Below are positions 44,210 through 54,163 of a stretch of DNA of 64,000 nucleotides, piece by piece (position 1 is the first letter of the stretch; each line of letters opens with the position of its first letter). This stretch comes from an uncultured Oscillospiraceae bacterium (GTDB taxonomy: Bacteria; Bacillota; Clostridia; Oscillospirales; Ruminococcaceae), in the NCBI GenBank assembly GCA_934462925.1, contig CAKSIT010000010.1, positions 62,001-126,000 on the forward strand. Direction: 5' to 3'. The notes beneath the pieces were generated by a model that was not told the origin of the DNA, did not search any database, and saw only the letters and a program-made list of their open reading frames with translations. The translations under genes were made by a program, and so were the position numbers.

Positions 44210-44662
44210 ATGATGAGGAAAGCACTTAAAATCGTCGGAATCGTCTTTGCAGCCGTATTGTTCCTGCCCGTCGCGGCGTTTGCGCTGTGGGAGGGCTTCT
44301 GCGCCGCCGCAAACGGCATAAGCGCGCACTGGCAGACTGAGAGCGTGCTGAACGGGTTTAGCAACAGCGGCGCTATCGAGGTTCTTGACAAGGCGACGTT
44401 TGTGGGCAACACCGCAGGCACGGGCAACCATACCGAGGCGCGCACGACTGTGCTTGTAAGGTCGTGCAGCATGACGGAGGTAGAATACTGGACGTATGGC
44501 GACGAATACAGCGTCACGCCGCTTTACGACGTTCCCGAAAGCGGTATGCAGCGCATGAGCAGATGGCGCAGCGAGCTTGATTTACCCGCGGACGCGTCGG
44601 AGTGCTACGTTGTGGAGGTTATCGGCAGCGTTCCGTTCCCCGACAGCATTGTGGGACATTGA
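44210..44662 (+). CDS. Small secreted or membrane-anchored protein of unknown function
   Basis: 150 aa. One N-terminal hydrophobic segment (IVGIVFAAVLFLPVAAFALW) after a basic start acts as a signal or anchor. The rest is polar and contains SCSMTEVEYWTYGDEYSVTPLYD, with no motif I recognise. AGGAGGG stands before tandem ATG codons at 44210 and 44213; either may be used. It is the last gene in the lspA-rluD-HAD run. No homologous domain can be asserted. Confidence 0.6.
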   Translation: MMRKALKIVGIVFAAVLFLPVAAFALWEGFCAAANGISAHWQTESVLNGFSNSGAIEVLDKATFVGNTAGTGNHTEARTTVLVRSCSMTEVEYWTYGDEYSVTPLYDVPESGMQRMSRWRSELDLPADASECYVVEVIGSVPFPDSIVGH

Positions 44663-44747
44663 AACGGCTGTACCTGCGGCTTGCCGCAGTTATACCATAA
44701 AAGCAATCAGAGCGGCTTGCCGCTTAAAAACACAGGAGGTCTGAATA

Positions 44748-45590
44748 ATGGACGACAAACTTAAGCAGCAGCTTGAAATCGCTGCAACAAAGGTAAGAAT
44801 GGGCGTTATCGAGGGCGTTCACGCGGCAAAGGCGGGACACCCTGGCGGTTCTCTTTCCGTCGCTGACACGCTTACCTATCTTTATATGCACCGCATGAAC
44901 GTTGACCCCTCCGACCCCGAATGCCCCACCCGTGACAGGCTGGTGCTTTCCAAGGGTCACACCGCGCCCGCGCTTTACGCGGTACTCGCGCAGAGGGGCT
45001 TCTTCCCCGAGGAGGAGCTTAAAACGCTCCGCAAGATAGGCTCGCGCCTGCAGGGTCACCCCGTTCGCGGCAAGACCCCCGGCGTTGACATGAGCACAGG
45101 CTCGCTCGGGCAGGGAATCTCCGCGGCGTGCGGCATGGCGCTTTCGGGCAAAATTTCCTGCGAGGCGTACAAGGTTTACGCTATCCTCGGCGACGGCGAG
45201 ATACAGGAGGGGCAGGTATGGGAGGCTGCGATGTTCGCGGCGCACTACAAGCTCGACAATCTCGTTGCGGTAGTTGACAACAACGGCCTTCAGATAGACG
45301 GCAAGGTAAGCGACGTTATGTCCCCCTACCCCATAGACCAGAAGTTCGAGGCGTTCGGCTGGCACGTTATAAACATCAATGGTCACGACTTCAACGAAAT
45401 CGAAAAGGCGTTCAACGAGGCTGAAACCGTTACGGGCAAGCCCACGGTAATCATTCAGCGCTCTGTCAAGGGCAAGGGCGTATCCTTTATGGAGAATCAG
45501 GTCGGCTGGCACGGCAAAGCCCCCAACGACGAGGAGTACGCAAAGGCGATGGAGGAGCTTAAGGCTCACCTCGCAGAGCTTGGCGCATAA
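44748..45590 (+). CDS. Transketolase, N-terminal subunit
   Basis: 280 aa. The thiamine-diphosphate binding half has HPGGSLSVAD, STGSLGQGIS and GDGEIQEGQVWEA, ending near the point where the domains normally join. The full enzyme is split over two genes here (see 45617), as in many Clostridia and archaea. It exchanges two-carbon units in the pentose phosphate pathway. RBS GGAGG is present. No strong promoter is clear upstream. Confidence 0.95.
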   Translation: MDDKLKQQLEIAATKVRMGVIEGVHAAKAGHPGGSLSVADTLTYLYMHRMNVDPSDPECPTRDRLVLSKGHTAPALYAVLAQRGFFPEEELKTLRKIGSRLQGHPVRGKTPGVDMSTGSLGQGISAACGMALSGKISCEAYKVYAILGDGEIQEGQVWEAAMFAAHYKLDNLVAVVDNNGLQIDGKVSDVMSPYPIDQKFEAFGWHVININGHDFNEIEKAFNEAETVTGKPTVIIQRSVKGKGVSFMENQVGWHGKAPNDEEYAKAMEELKAHLAELGA

Positions 45591-45616
45591 TTATTACACC
45601 GAAAGGAATTGATATC

Positions 45617-46552
45617 ATGGAAAAGAAAGCGACTCGTGACAGCTACGGCGAGGCTCTTGTAATGCTCGCTGAAAAGCGTCCTGACCTTATAGTGCTTGAC
45701 GCAGACCTTGCGGCTGCGACAAAGACAGGCACGTTCAAGAAAGCATATCCCGAAAAGCACTTTGACTGCGGCATTGCCGAGGCTAACATGATGGGCGTAG
45801 CGGCGGGCATTGCTGCTACGGGAAAGCTTGTATTCGCAAGCTCCTTTGCAATGTTTGCGGCAGGCAGAGCGTTTGAGATAGTGCGCAACTCCATAGGCTA
45901 TCCGCACCTCAACGTAAAGATAGGCGCTACCCACGCGGGCATTTCCGTAGGCGAGGACGGCGCTACCCACCAGTGCAACGAGGACATAGCGCTCATGCGC
46001 ACCATTCCCGGCATGACGGTAATAAACCCCGCGGACGACGTGGAAGCAAAGGCTGCGGTGCTTGCAATGGCGGACTTCGTAGGTCCTACCTATATGCGTT
46101 TCGGCAGACTTGCAGCGCCCATATTCAACGACGCTGCTACCTACAAGTTCGAGCTTGGCAAGGGCGTACAGCTTAAGGACGGCAAGGACATCACGATAAT
46201 CGCAACGGGCCTTATGGTGTCCGAGGCGCTCGACGCTGCAAAGGCGCTCGAGGAGCAGGGCGTAAACGCGCGCGTTATCAATATCCACACAATAAAGCCC
46301 ATCGACCGCGACATCATCATAAAGGCGGCAAAGGAAACGGGCAGGATAGTGACTGTCGAGGAGCACAGCGTTATCGGCGGGCTTGGCTCTGCGGTTGCAG
46401 ACGTTGTTACTGAGGAATGCCCCGTACCCGTTATCAAGATAGGCGTTAAGGACGTATTCGGCCACAGCGGCCCTGCGGTAGACCTGCTCAGGGAGTTCGG
46501 GCTTTGCGCGGAGAACATCTGCGCGACCGTTAAGGCGGCGCTCGGAAAGTAA
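45617..46552 (+). CDS. Transketolase, C-terminal subunit
   Basis: 311 aa. It contains the pyrimidine-binding domain (DCGIAEANMMGVAAGIA with the activating Glu) and the C-terminal domain (DAAKALEEQGVNARVINIHTIKPID). It pairs with the N-terminal subunit at 44748, 26 bases upstream, to make the active enzyme at the shared interface. RBS AAAGGA is present. A terminator-like stem follows 22 bases after the stop. Confidence 0.95.
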   Translation: MEKKATRDSYGEALVMLAEKRPDLIVLDADLAAATKTGTFKKAYPEKHFDCGIAEANMMGVAAGIAATGKLVFASSFAMFAAGRAFEIVRNSIGYPHLNVKIGATHAGISVGEDGATHQCNEDIALMRTIPGMTVINPADDVEAKAAVLAMADFVGPTYMRFGRLAAPIFNDAATYKFELGKGVQLKDGKDITIIATGLMVSEALDAAKALEEQGVNARVINIHTIKPIDRDIIIKAAKETGRIVTVEEHSVIGGLGSAVADVVTEECPVPVIKIGVKDVFGHSGPAVDLLREFGLCAENICATVKAALGK

Positions 46553-46574
46553 TCGGGTTCAGAAGCAAATAATA

Positions 46575-46604
46575 AAAGGCGGGCTGAAAAATCAGTCCGT
46601 CTTT
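46575..46604 (+). terminator. Terminator of the transketolase genes
   Basis: AAAGGCGGGCTGA (46575-46587), a short A loop, TCAGTCCGTCTTT (46592-46604). The pairing includes two G-U pairs and ends in TTT. Confidence 0.7.
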
Positions 46605-46640
46605 ATCGTTGGTTTAGTGAGATTCTCTTTTCGATAAGAT

Positions 46641-46668
46641 AAGTCGGGCGGAAAGTTCTGCCCGACTT
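46641..46668. terminator. Hairpin between transketolase and lacI-type genes
   Basis: AAGTCGGGC (46641-46649) pairs with GCCCGACTT (46660-46668). It may act on both strands, since the two genes converge here. T-rich sequence follows on the + strand only. Confidence 0.6.
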
Positions 46669-46684
46669 GTTGTTTGCGCTGTTG

Positions 46685-47713
46685 TTACACCTGCTTGTCC
46701 GCGTTAAGGTTCTTTACGCTCTCGCGGCGCACAAGCTTGCCCGTAACCAGCGTTCTGCCGCGCTTGTAGCTGCCGTCGCGTATTTTGTGGAGTATTATGT
46801 CCACCGCCTCGCTACTCATAACGCGGCTGTTTACGTCTATCGTTGTAAGGCGCGGGGTGGAAATGGTGGAGTAGATGTGGTTGTCGTAGCCAACGACAGA
46901 GATATCGTCGGGTACGCTCAGACCCATGCCTTTAAGCTGGTTTACTAGCTTGTAGGCGGTTTCGTCGCAGTTGCACACAAACGCCGTGGGCATATCCTGC
47001 GGCAGCGTGAACGAGGGGTATATGTCGCTTTCGTTGGAGCGGTCGCTTATTATCCAGTCCTGCCGCAGCGGAATGCGGTTTTCAAGCAGCGCCTTGTAGT
47101 AACCGAGATACCTGTCCGCAATGCTCGAGGTGCTTGAAATGCTGCCGAGGAAGCCTATGCGGCGGTGTCCGTTGGCGATAAGGTGGCTCGTGAGCATATA
47201 CGCGCCGTAAAAGCTGTCGGAAAGCACGGTTTCCGCGTCCTCGCGGCTGCCGTAGAAGTCTAGGAAAACGGTGGGGATATAGTGGGACATGAGCTTGTCT
47301 ATGTAAGCGTCCGAAAACTGCCCGAGAACGATAAGCCCGTCCACCTTTTTGTCGAGAACGGAGTTCGGAATCTCACGCGCGCCGTCCTCGCCGTCGTCCA
47401 CCACCTCAAGCATACCGTAGTAGTTCTGCTTTTGCAGAAGCTCCACAATGTACCTGTACATTATCCAGTAGAACGCCGAAGCGTCGCTTATAAAGTGCCG
47501 CGCCACAACAATGCCTATGTTGTAGGTCAGCCCGTCCTTTGCGCCGTGTCCCCCAGCGTGAACGCGGTAGCCCATTTCGGTAGCCTTCTGCTTTATGCGC
47601 TCGCGCAGCTCCTCGCTCACGCCCTCGCGGTCGCCCAGAGCCTTTGATACGGTCACGGTGCTGACATTCATCACCTTGGCTATATCGCTCATAGTAACAT
47701 TCTTTTTAATCAT
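46685..47713 (-). CDS. LacI-family transcriptional regulator
   Basis: 342 aa. The N-terminal helix-turn-helix MSDIAKVMNVSTVTVSKALG is typical LacI, followed by a periplasmic-binding-like sensor domain (IGIVVARHF, DGLIVLGQFSD, RRIGFLGSISSTSS, DDISVVGYDNH). It should bind a sugar or related effector. Its targets are unknown; the neighbouring transketolase and enolase genes are candidates by position only. It has its own promoter at 47750-47778 (reverse strand). Confidence 0.92.
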   Translation of the reverse strand: MIKKNVTMSDIAKVMNVSTVTVSKALGDREGVSEELRERIKQKATEMGYRVHAGGHGAKDGLTYNIGIVVARHFISDASAFYWIMYRYIVELLQKQNYYGMLEVVDDGEDGAREIPNSVLDKKVDGLIVLGQFSDAYIDKLMSHYIPTVFLDFYGSREDAETVLSDSFYGAYMLTSHLIANGHRRIGFLGSISSTSSIADRYLGYYKALLENRIPLRQDWIISDRSNESDIYPSFTLPQDMPTAFVCNCDETAYKLVNQLKGMGLSVPDDISVVGYDNHIYSTISTPRLTTIDVNSRVMSSEAVDIILHKIRDGSYKRGRTLVTGKLVRRESVKNLNADKQV

Positions 47714-47749
47714 ATGCTGTCCTTTCCCAGAGCAGTAATCTATACTAAT

Positions 47750-47778
47750 ATTTTAAGTTATAAGAGCAATTTTGTAAA
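47750..47778 (-). promoter_or_regulatory. Promoter of the LacI-type regulator
   Basis: Reverse strand: TTTACA (47773-47778), 17-bp spacer, TAAAAT (47750-47755). An imperfect palindrome-like ATTAGTATAGATTAC overlaps the start site. Confidence 0.6.
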
Positions 47779-47832
47779 GTAATATTATTAACAAAATTTC
47801 GCCCGCCGTTTTGTGCAAATTGACTTTTTCAC

Positions 47833-47863
47833 TTAAAAAAAGCCGCCCGCAGCCAAGCCGCGG
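47833..47863 (-). terminator. Terminator of enolase
   Basis: On the reverse strand GCCCGCGGC-TTG-GCTGCGGGC forms a strong stem, followed by GGC and a run of seven T. It lies about 90 bases after the enolase stop. Confidence 0.85.
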
Positions 47864-47955
47864 GCGAAAACATGAGAACGGGTGAGCGCAAAGCGCGCCC
47901 GCATATATGAAAGTTACCGGTTGTCGAATTTAAGTCACCCCGTAAGGGCATATGC

Positions 47956-49314
<1,359 letters not shown>

Positions 49315-49559
49315 TTAATTTTACTTTAGTGTTTGCCATTTTATGGTGATTATTCACTTAGGGCAATACCGCATAATTATTTTCGCGCGATTGCGCAGTC
49401 AGATTTTTCGTCAGATTGTGCAATATGGCGGAAAAGATGCAAGCAAGCGCCGCGTAAGCCATAGGCGTCGCTTAGAAAAGGCGTTAGCCGCTAATTGTGC
49501 GGTGTTGCCTTATCTTGCAGGGCGGTTTCTTTTTAGGGAACTCTGCGCCCGATAAGCGC

Positions 49560-49712
49560 GTTAGCGTAAGCTAACCAAAATGTTCAAGCCATGCCGCCCT
49601 TTGCGCATCAAATGGGCGGCAGAGCTGAACGCCGTTGCTCACGGCAGCTTATTCTCATAGGTTAGTATCAACTAACTGGATATATTATAGCATGACCCGC
49701 ACGCATTTTCAA
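49560..49712 (-). promoter_or_regulatory. Promoter, palindromic operator-like sites and leader hairpin upstream of enolase
   Basis: Reverse strand: -35 TTGAAA (49707-49712), 17 bp, -10 TATAAT (49684-49689) with TGC before it. At the start site lies GTTAGTTGATACTAAC (49661-49676), and a second palindrome GTTAGCGTAAGCTAAC (49560-49575) follows in the leader. Between them is a hairpin TGCCGCCC/GGGCGGCA (49592-49621). The gap 49255-49927 has no credible gene. It is either a leader of about 420 bases for eno or the site of a small RNA. The two palindromes share GTTAG-N6-CTAAC. Confidence 0.6.
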
Positions 49713-49927
49713 TGGGCGAAATGCACGAAAATTTCCGCCGCAGAAAAGCCCGCTTTGTCGGTGCTGTACACACCGTGGCTAACAAAAAGCGGCTTTCTGC
49801 GCGTACACAGCCCGCGCACGCCGCGCAGGGAAGCGCTTTGCGGGGCTTTTAGTGAAACGCGTTACATCGTTCGATTCGTCATAATATACAAAACTTTCAA
49901 AAAACGCAAAAATAATTCTACAAATCG

Positions 49928-49956
49928 TTGACCCGCGAGTGCAAATATGATATAAT
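49928..49956 (+). promoter_or_regulatory. Promoter of the EAL-domain gene
   Basis: TTGACC (49928-49933), 17 bp, TATAAT (49951-49956) with TGA directly before it. Confidence 0.75.
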
Positions 49957-50019
49957 CATATACAAGATATATTCCAAAGAATAACCGCGCGGTCGTTGAG
50001 CCGCGGGGGGAGAGTGCAA

Positions 50020-51948
50020 ATGACATACAAGATAGACTTTGAGGTTGCGGCGCTGAGTATTCAGCTGCTTATTGTCGCTATTTATTTTATGCGGCGGAAC
50101 TATCAGTGTCACACCAACAGGTGCTTTGTCGCGCTGCTGTTCTGCTCGGTGCTGTCTACGGCGGCTAACCTTTTTTCGGTGTGGACTATTGAAAATGCGG
50201 AAAGCGTGCCGCTTGCGATAAGGTACACCGTGAATATAATCTACCTTATGGCGTTCAACGGTACGGGAATGCTGTTTTTGAACTATGTGTGCAGCGTTGT
50301 GGACGACAAGCTGACGACGCGCGCAATGAAGATTTTTCTTAGCGCGGCGGCAACGGTGGACGGGCTGCTGCTTGTAACCACGCCGTTTACAAAGTGGATA
50401 ATCAAGTGGGACGACGGCTACGGACACGGGCGCTTTTTCTTTGTGCTTTACATTGTCGCAGCGCTTTCGCTTTTAGCGGTGGTCATAATATTCATCTGGT
50501 TCAGAAAGCGCTTCAACCGTATGCAGTCAACGTCTATAATCGTCTTTGTTGTGGCGACTATGGGCGCGGTGGTGCTGCAGTATTTCTTCAACGAGCTGCT
50601 GGTGCAGAGCTTCGTTGTTTCGCTGTTTTTGATTCTTGTGTACATTTCCTTGCAGAACCCCGACGACTACATGGACAAGGTAACGGGCTGCTATAATCAG
50701 GCGGCGTTCTACGAAACAATGGAGAAGTACATAGGCACAGGCACGCCGTTTACGCTTGTGGCGTTCACGCTGGACGATTTCCAGTACATAAACCGCCTGC
50801 TTGGCGTAAAGGCTGCAAACCGCGTTCTCGACCGCATTGCAATGTTCCTGCAGGACGAGTTCGGCGCGGAACGCGTTTACCACCTTATGGGCTGCCGCTA
50901 CGCGGTAATGCTCGACTCGAAATGCACTTACACCGTAAACGGCGTTATCTGCAGGATAAAGGACAACTTTGCCGCGCCCTACGCCGCGGAGAGCATAGAG
51001 GTCCTTATGACCCCCTATATCTGCATACTCAACTATCCCGAGTTTGATATAAAGACCGAGGATATAAACGACGCGCTCGAGTACTCGTTCCGCGAAATGG
51101 CGCGCAACCGCGACATTACCGTGCTTACCGCAACAAGCGATTCGCTTGCGCAGAAGCGCCGCGAGAGCCGCATAAACAACATCATGAAGCACGCGATACG
51201 CTACAACGGCTTCGAGGTGTACTACCAGCCGATTTACGACACCGCGGCGGGCAGGTTCAGCTCCGCGGAGGCGCTTATAAGGCTCTACGACGAGGAGCTT
51301 GGGTTTATAAGCCCCGACGAGTTTATACCCATGGCTGAGCGCAACGGCATGATAATCGAGATAGGCGAGATGGTGTTCCGCAACGTGTGCAGCTTCTTAA
51401 AGAACACCGACGCATACGCGCTGGGGCTCAGCTACGTTGAGGTGAACCTCTCCACCGTGCAATGTATGCAGGAGAACCTTGCGCACCACCTGCGCGACAT
51501 TATGACCGAAAACAGCATTTCCCCCGACAGGATAAACTTTGAGATAACCGAAACGGCGCACTCTGTAAACGAGGGCGTGCTGCGCAGGAACATGGACCTG
51601 CTTATCGGCGAGGGCAGCAGCTTTTCAATGGACGATTACGGCACGGGTTTCTCCACGGCGAACTACCTGATAAGCCTGCCCATGAAAATCGTAAAGATAG
51701 ACAAGAGCATACTATGGCCCGCCATGAAGGACGACGAAGCGCTTGTGGTGCTGCGCCACACGGTGGGAATGCTGAAAGCGCTGCACAAAAAGATAGTTGT
51801 AGAGGGCGTTGAGGACGAGAACATGGAGCGCCTGCTTATCGACATGGGCTGCGACTATCTGCAGGGCTACCTTTACTCAAAGCCCGTTCCGGGCGACAAG
51901 TATCTGGACTTTTTGCGCGCGCGCCACGCGCAGCCTGCGCAGGGGTGA
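50020..51948 (+). CDS. Membrane c-di-GMP phosphodiesterase (degenerate GGDEF plus EAL)
   Basis: 642 aa. Residues 1-215 form about seven membrane helices of the histidine-kinase N-terminal 7TM type. A GGDEF-like domain follows in which the active-site motif is lost (HLMGCRYAV where RxGGDEF would be), so it cannot make c-di-GMP. The EAL domain (about 390-640) keeps the EALIRL start, EVNLS, FEITETA, DDYGTGFST and KIDKSI motifs, so it should hydrolyse c-di-GMP. The ATG at 50020 has the RBS GGGGGAGAG; a start 24 bases earlier lacks one. The gene stands alone with its own promoter and terminator. Confidence 0.88.
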   Translation: MTYKIDFEVAALSIQLLIVAIYFMRRNYQCHTNRCFVALLFCSVLSTAANLFSVWTIENAESVPLAIRYTVNIIYLMAFNGTGMLFLNYVCSVVDDKLTTRAMKIFLSAAATVDGLLLVTTPFTKWIIKWDDGYGHGRFFFVLYIVAALSLLAVVIIFIWFRKRFNRMQSTSIIVFVVATMGAVVLQYFFNELLVQSFVVSLFLILVYISLQNPDDYMDKVTGCYNQAAFYETMEKYIGTGTPFTLVAFTLDDFQYINRLLGVKAANRVLDRIAMFLQDEFGAERVYHLMGCRYAVMLDSKCTYTVNGVICRIKDNFAAPYAAESIEVLMTPYICILNYPEFDIKTEDINDALEYSFREMARNRDITVLTATSDSLAQKRRESRINNIMKHAIRYNGFEVYYQPIYDTAAGRFSSAEALIRLYDEELGFISPDEFIPMAERNGMIIEIGEMVFRNVCSFLKNTDAYALGLSYVEVNLSTVQCMQENLAHHLRDIMTENSISPDRINFEITETAHSVNEGVLRRNMDLLIGEGSSFSMDDYGTGFSTANYLISLPMKIVKIDKSILWPAMKDDEALVVLRHTVGMLKALHKKIVVEGVEDENMERLLIDMGCDYLQGYLYSKPVPGDKYLDFLRARHAQPAQG

Positions 51949-51970
51949 GCCTGTTTTATAGCATAACCGA

Positions 51971-52003
51971 AGCCCCGCAGGGTATGTCCTGCGGGGCGAT
52001 TTT
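51971..52003 (+). terminator. Terminator of the EAL-domain gene
   Basis: GCCCCGCAGG (51972-51981) with CCTGCGGGGC (51988-51997), then GATTTTTG. Confidence 0.9.
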
Positions 52004-52133
52004 TGTCGGGGTATCCTGATGTGGCGTTTTTGCGGTGAGTTCAGATAGTTATTGCGCGCCATGCAAAAGTGCTTGAAATATACGTCAATATGTGAAACAA
52101 TATAATGGTAAAAGCGCGCTCGTCCGAGCGCGA

Positions 52134-52149
52134 GTTAGCTTATACTAAT
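52134..52149 (+). promoter_or_regulatory. GTTAG-N6-CTAAT palindrome upstream of the small membrane protein gene
   Basis: GTTAGCTTATACTAAT, one base short of the GTTAG-N6-CTAAC pattern seen twice before enolase. A TATAAT stands at 52101-52106 upstream (the best -35, TTGAAA at 52073-52078, is 22 bases away), and a GCGCGCTCG-type hairpin lies at 52114-52132. Confidence 0.4.
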
Positions 52150-52195
52150 TTAATTGGATAAGCCGTTTGACTAAACCACCGAAAGGACAATAAAT

Positions 52196-52548
52196 ATGAA
52201 CGATTTTAACGATATCGGCATTGCACGAACCCTCGACTGCCAGCGAATAAGAAAGCTGCTTTTGCAGTACGCCGCCTGCTTTATTCTGCCTGCGTTCGCG
52301 CTTTTCCGGGTATTCTTCCTTGTGCTTGAAATAACGCATATCAGGGCATTTGCGCAGGGGAATACACCTTACCCGAAATGGCGCCGGATTTTTTCCATGC
52401 CCGTTGGTATGCTGACAGCAATGCTGCCGAGCGCCTTTGGAAACCACGCCTTTGTCAAGCGCTTTCCTGCGCGTGGATAGCGTTTGGCGGCCTGTGGACG
52501 TTCGCGGGGCTGCCGGTTATGATGAAAAAAGCGCGGCAGGCGAAGTGA
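52196..52548 (+). pseudogene. Frameshifted gene for a two-helix membrane protein
   Basis: The ATG at 52196 has the RBS AAAGGAC. The first frame encodes about 55 residues with one clear membrane helix (LLLQYAACFILPAFALF and following) and then runs on with non-membrane sequence to 52480. Restoring one G in the GGGG run at 52357-52360 joins it to a second frame that reads EYTLPEMAPDFFHARWYAD, later a second membrane helix (CAWIAFGGLWTFAGLPVMM), and stops at 52546-52548. The joined product would have 117 aa. This is a recent frameshift or a homopolymer sequencing error. I do not recognise the family. Confidence 0.65.
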
Positions 52549-52580
52549 CCGCTTCTACAAAAGCCCTTTTAGCAGAAAGT

Positions 52581-52606
52581 CCCCGCAGAACGGTTGCTCT
52601 GCGGGG
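52581..52606. terminator. Hairpin between the small membrane gene and spoIIIAH
   Basis: CCCCGCAGA (52581-52589) pairs with TCTGCGGGG (52598-52606). It lies between two convergent 3' ends and can serve both strands. Confidence 0.65.
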
Positions 52607-52623
52607 ATTCGCGTATGCGCGGA

Positions 52624-53163
52624 TTACCTTACCTCAACGATAGTTATAGCGTCGCCGCTCACCTCGACCTCGGAGAGGAGCGTGCTTTTTATAACGGCGG
52701 CCTGCGCCGCGTCAAGCTCGCCGTCGGTTTTTACTATGATGTTGGCTGTGTCGCCGCTTAAGTAGCACAGCGCGTCATCGAAGCCCTGCGCGCGCAGGAG
52801 CGTTTCGATTTTGTTTTCGCTTTCGATAAGCGAGCCGAGCTTAAGCGCGTCGTCGGCGACAAGCCCCAGCTGGTCTGCGGTAAGGTCGCCGCCCTGATAC
52901 ATACTCGCAAGAACCTCCGCCGCTTCGTCGCGGCTGCTCTGCTTGTCGAGCCGCGCCTGCGCAAAGTATGCGGAGGAGTCCGCGGCGTTGGACACGTACT
53001 CCGCCTCGCCGTAGTTTGCGCTTACGGGTGCGGCATCGTTCGTGAGCGAGGGCTTCTTAGCGCCCGAGATGATGAAGTTTGCCGCAGCCGCCGCCCCGAG
53101 CAGGAGCGTGAGCGAGGCTATTACGAGCTGCTTTTTGCCTAAGATGAGATTGAGTCTTTTCAT
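52624..53163 (-). CDS. spoIIIAH: Stage III sporulation protein AH
   Basis: 179 aa. One N-terminal membrane helix (QLVIASLTLLLGAAAAANFII) is followed by an extracellular domain of the EscJ/YscJ type that binds SpoIIQ across the intermembrane space and forms part of the feeding-tube channel between mother cell and forespore. The ATG at 53163 (MKRLNLILGKKQ) has RBS AAAGGGG; the longer frame to 53286 lies inside spoIIIAG. It is the last gene of the spoIIIA operon. Confidence 0.92.
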   Translation of the reverse strand: MKRLNLILGKKQLVIASLTLLLGAAAAANFIISGAKKPSLTNDAAPVSANYGEAEYVSNAADSSAYFAQARLDKQSSRDEAAEVLASMYQGGDLTADQLGLVADDALKLGSLIESENKIETLLRAQGFDDALCYLSGDTANIIVKTDGELDAAQAAVIKSTLLSEVEVSGDAITIVEVR

Positions 53164-53186
53164 GATGTTACCCCTTTTCCTGTGAA

Positions 53187-53702
53187 CTAATATGTAACGC
53201 ACACCCGCGAGAGCCTTATGCCAAGCGCCCCGCAGACCGCGTTCGCTATTTTTTCCCTGACCGCGGGGTTTGCAGCGCCCGCGCATACCACCGCCACCCC
53301 GCGCACCTGCGGCAGTACCGTACCTGTTTCAAGCGCCTCCTTTCCGCTGCCCGCCAGCACAACGGAGGTATCCTCCGAGCTTGCGCGCACGCTGTCGCCC
53401 GTGGAGGAGCTGCTGCTGCGCTCCTCGGCGTAAACGCGCTGCGAGGACGTGTCTAGCGTTACCATGACTGTGCAGCTGCCCGCGCCGTCTATGCGCGAGA
53501 TAAGCTCCGTCAGGCGCTGCTCGATGTCGCGCTCGGTCTGCGCGCAGTCCTCGGCGGCGGGGGAGGGGCTGACGCTGCTCTCGCGCGGCTTCAGCGAGCC
53601 GAAAAGCAGCGCCGCCATAAGCGCTATGCCGCATATTATCAGCACGCGCCTGCCCTTGTCCGTGCCGAGAAACTCCACTACCGCTGCGGGCCTGAATTTC
53701 AT
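53187..53702 (-). CDS. spoIIIAG: Stage III sporulation protein AG
   Basis: 171 aa. One membrane helix near residue 20-32 (VLIICGIALMAALLFGSL) and an extracellular ring-building domain follow (SRIDGAGSCTVMVTLDTSSQRVYAEERSS, then GVAVVCAGAANPAVREKIANAVCGALGIRLSRVCV). SpoIIIAG forms a large ring in the mother-cell membrane. It lies 23 bases upstream of spoIIIAH and 4 bases from the spoIIIAF stop. Confidence 0.93.
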   Translation of the reverse strand: MKFRPAAVVEFLGTDKGRRVLIICGIALMAALLFGSLKPRESSVSPSPAAEDCAQTERDIEQRLTELISRIDGAGSCTVMVTLDTSSQRVYAEERSSSSSTGDSVRASSEDTSVVLAGSGKEALETGTVLPQVRGVAVVCAGAANPAVREKIANAVCGALGIRLSRVCVTY

Positions 53703-53706
53703 TGTA

Positions 53707-54162
53707 TCACTCCTTTACGACGGCGGTCACATCCGGTCCTGCAAGCTCTCCTGCAAGATAAGCGCGGGCGCTTTCGGCGTCTGCCGCGTTCTGCGGCGCG
53801 AATACAAGCCTTACCTGTGTTATACTTATGCTGTACAATCCCGAAATATTAACGATAATGTGTATCTGCGCGGGATAATATCCCTTTTCGTTAAGAAGCG
53901 CGCGCACGCGCTCCTCCATCTGAGAGCATACCCGCTTTTGCAGTTCCTTGTTCACGCTAGCGGACATATCCGTGTATTCCCGCTGCTCGGCGACAAGCGC
54001 GCCGAGGTCTATCTGCGCGCCCGCAGCGCTCGTGAGCATCGTAAGCATGAACACCGCCGCCGTGAGCAGCGACACCTGCTTCGCCGCCTTGCTTTCGGGG
54101 ACGAGCATTTTGAAAAGCGCCACCGCTATGGCTGCCGTACATACCGTTGCAAGAAATTCCAT
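53707..54162 (-). CDS. spoIIIAF: Stage III sporulation protein AF
   Basis: 151 aa. Two N-terminal membrane helices (about 5-20 and 28-48) are followed by a periplasmic-side domain with VNKELQKRVCSQMEERVRALLNEKGYYPAQIHIIVN, the family core. Part of the SpoIIIA-SpoIIQ channel. Its ATG is one base after the spoIIIAE stop, so the two are translationally coupled. Confidence 0.92.
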   Translation of the reverse strand: MEFLATVCTAAIAVALFKMLVPESKAAKQVSLLTAAVFMLTMLTSAAGAQIDLGALVAEQREYTDMSASVNKELQKRVCSQMEERVRALLNEKGYYPAQIHIIVNISGLYSISITQVRLVFAPQNAADAESARAYLAGELAGPDVTAVVKE

Positions 54163-54163
54163 T

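Noticed and set aside
49635..49931. 98-residue forward frame before the EAL gene
   Set aside because: It starts inside the reverse-strand promoter/operator region with no RBS and unusual composition.
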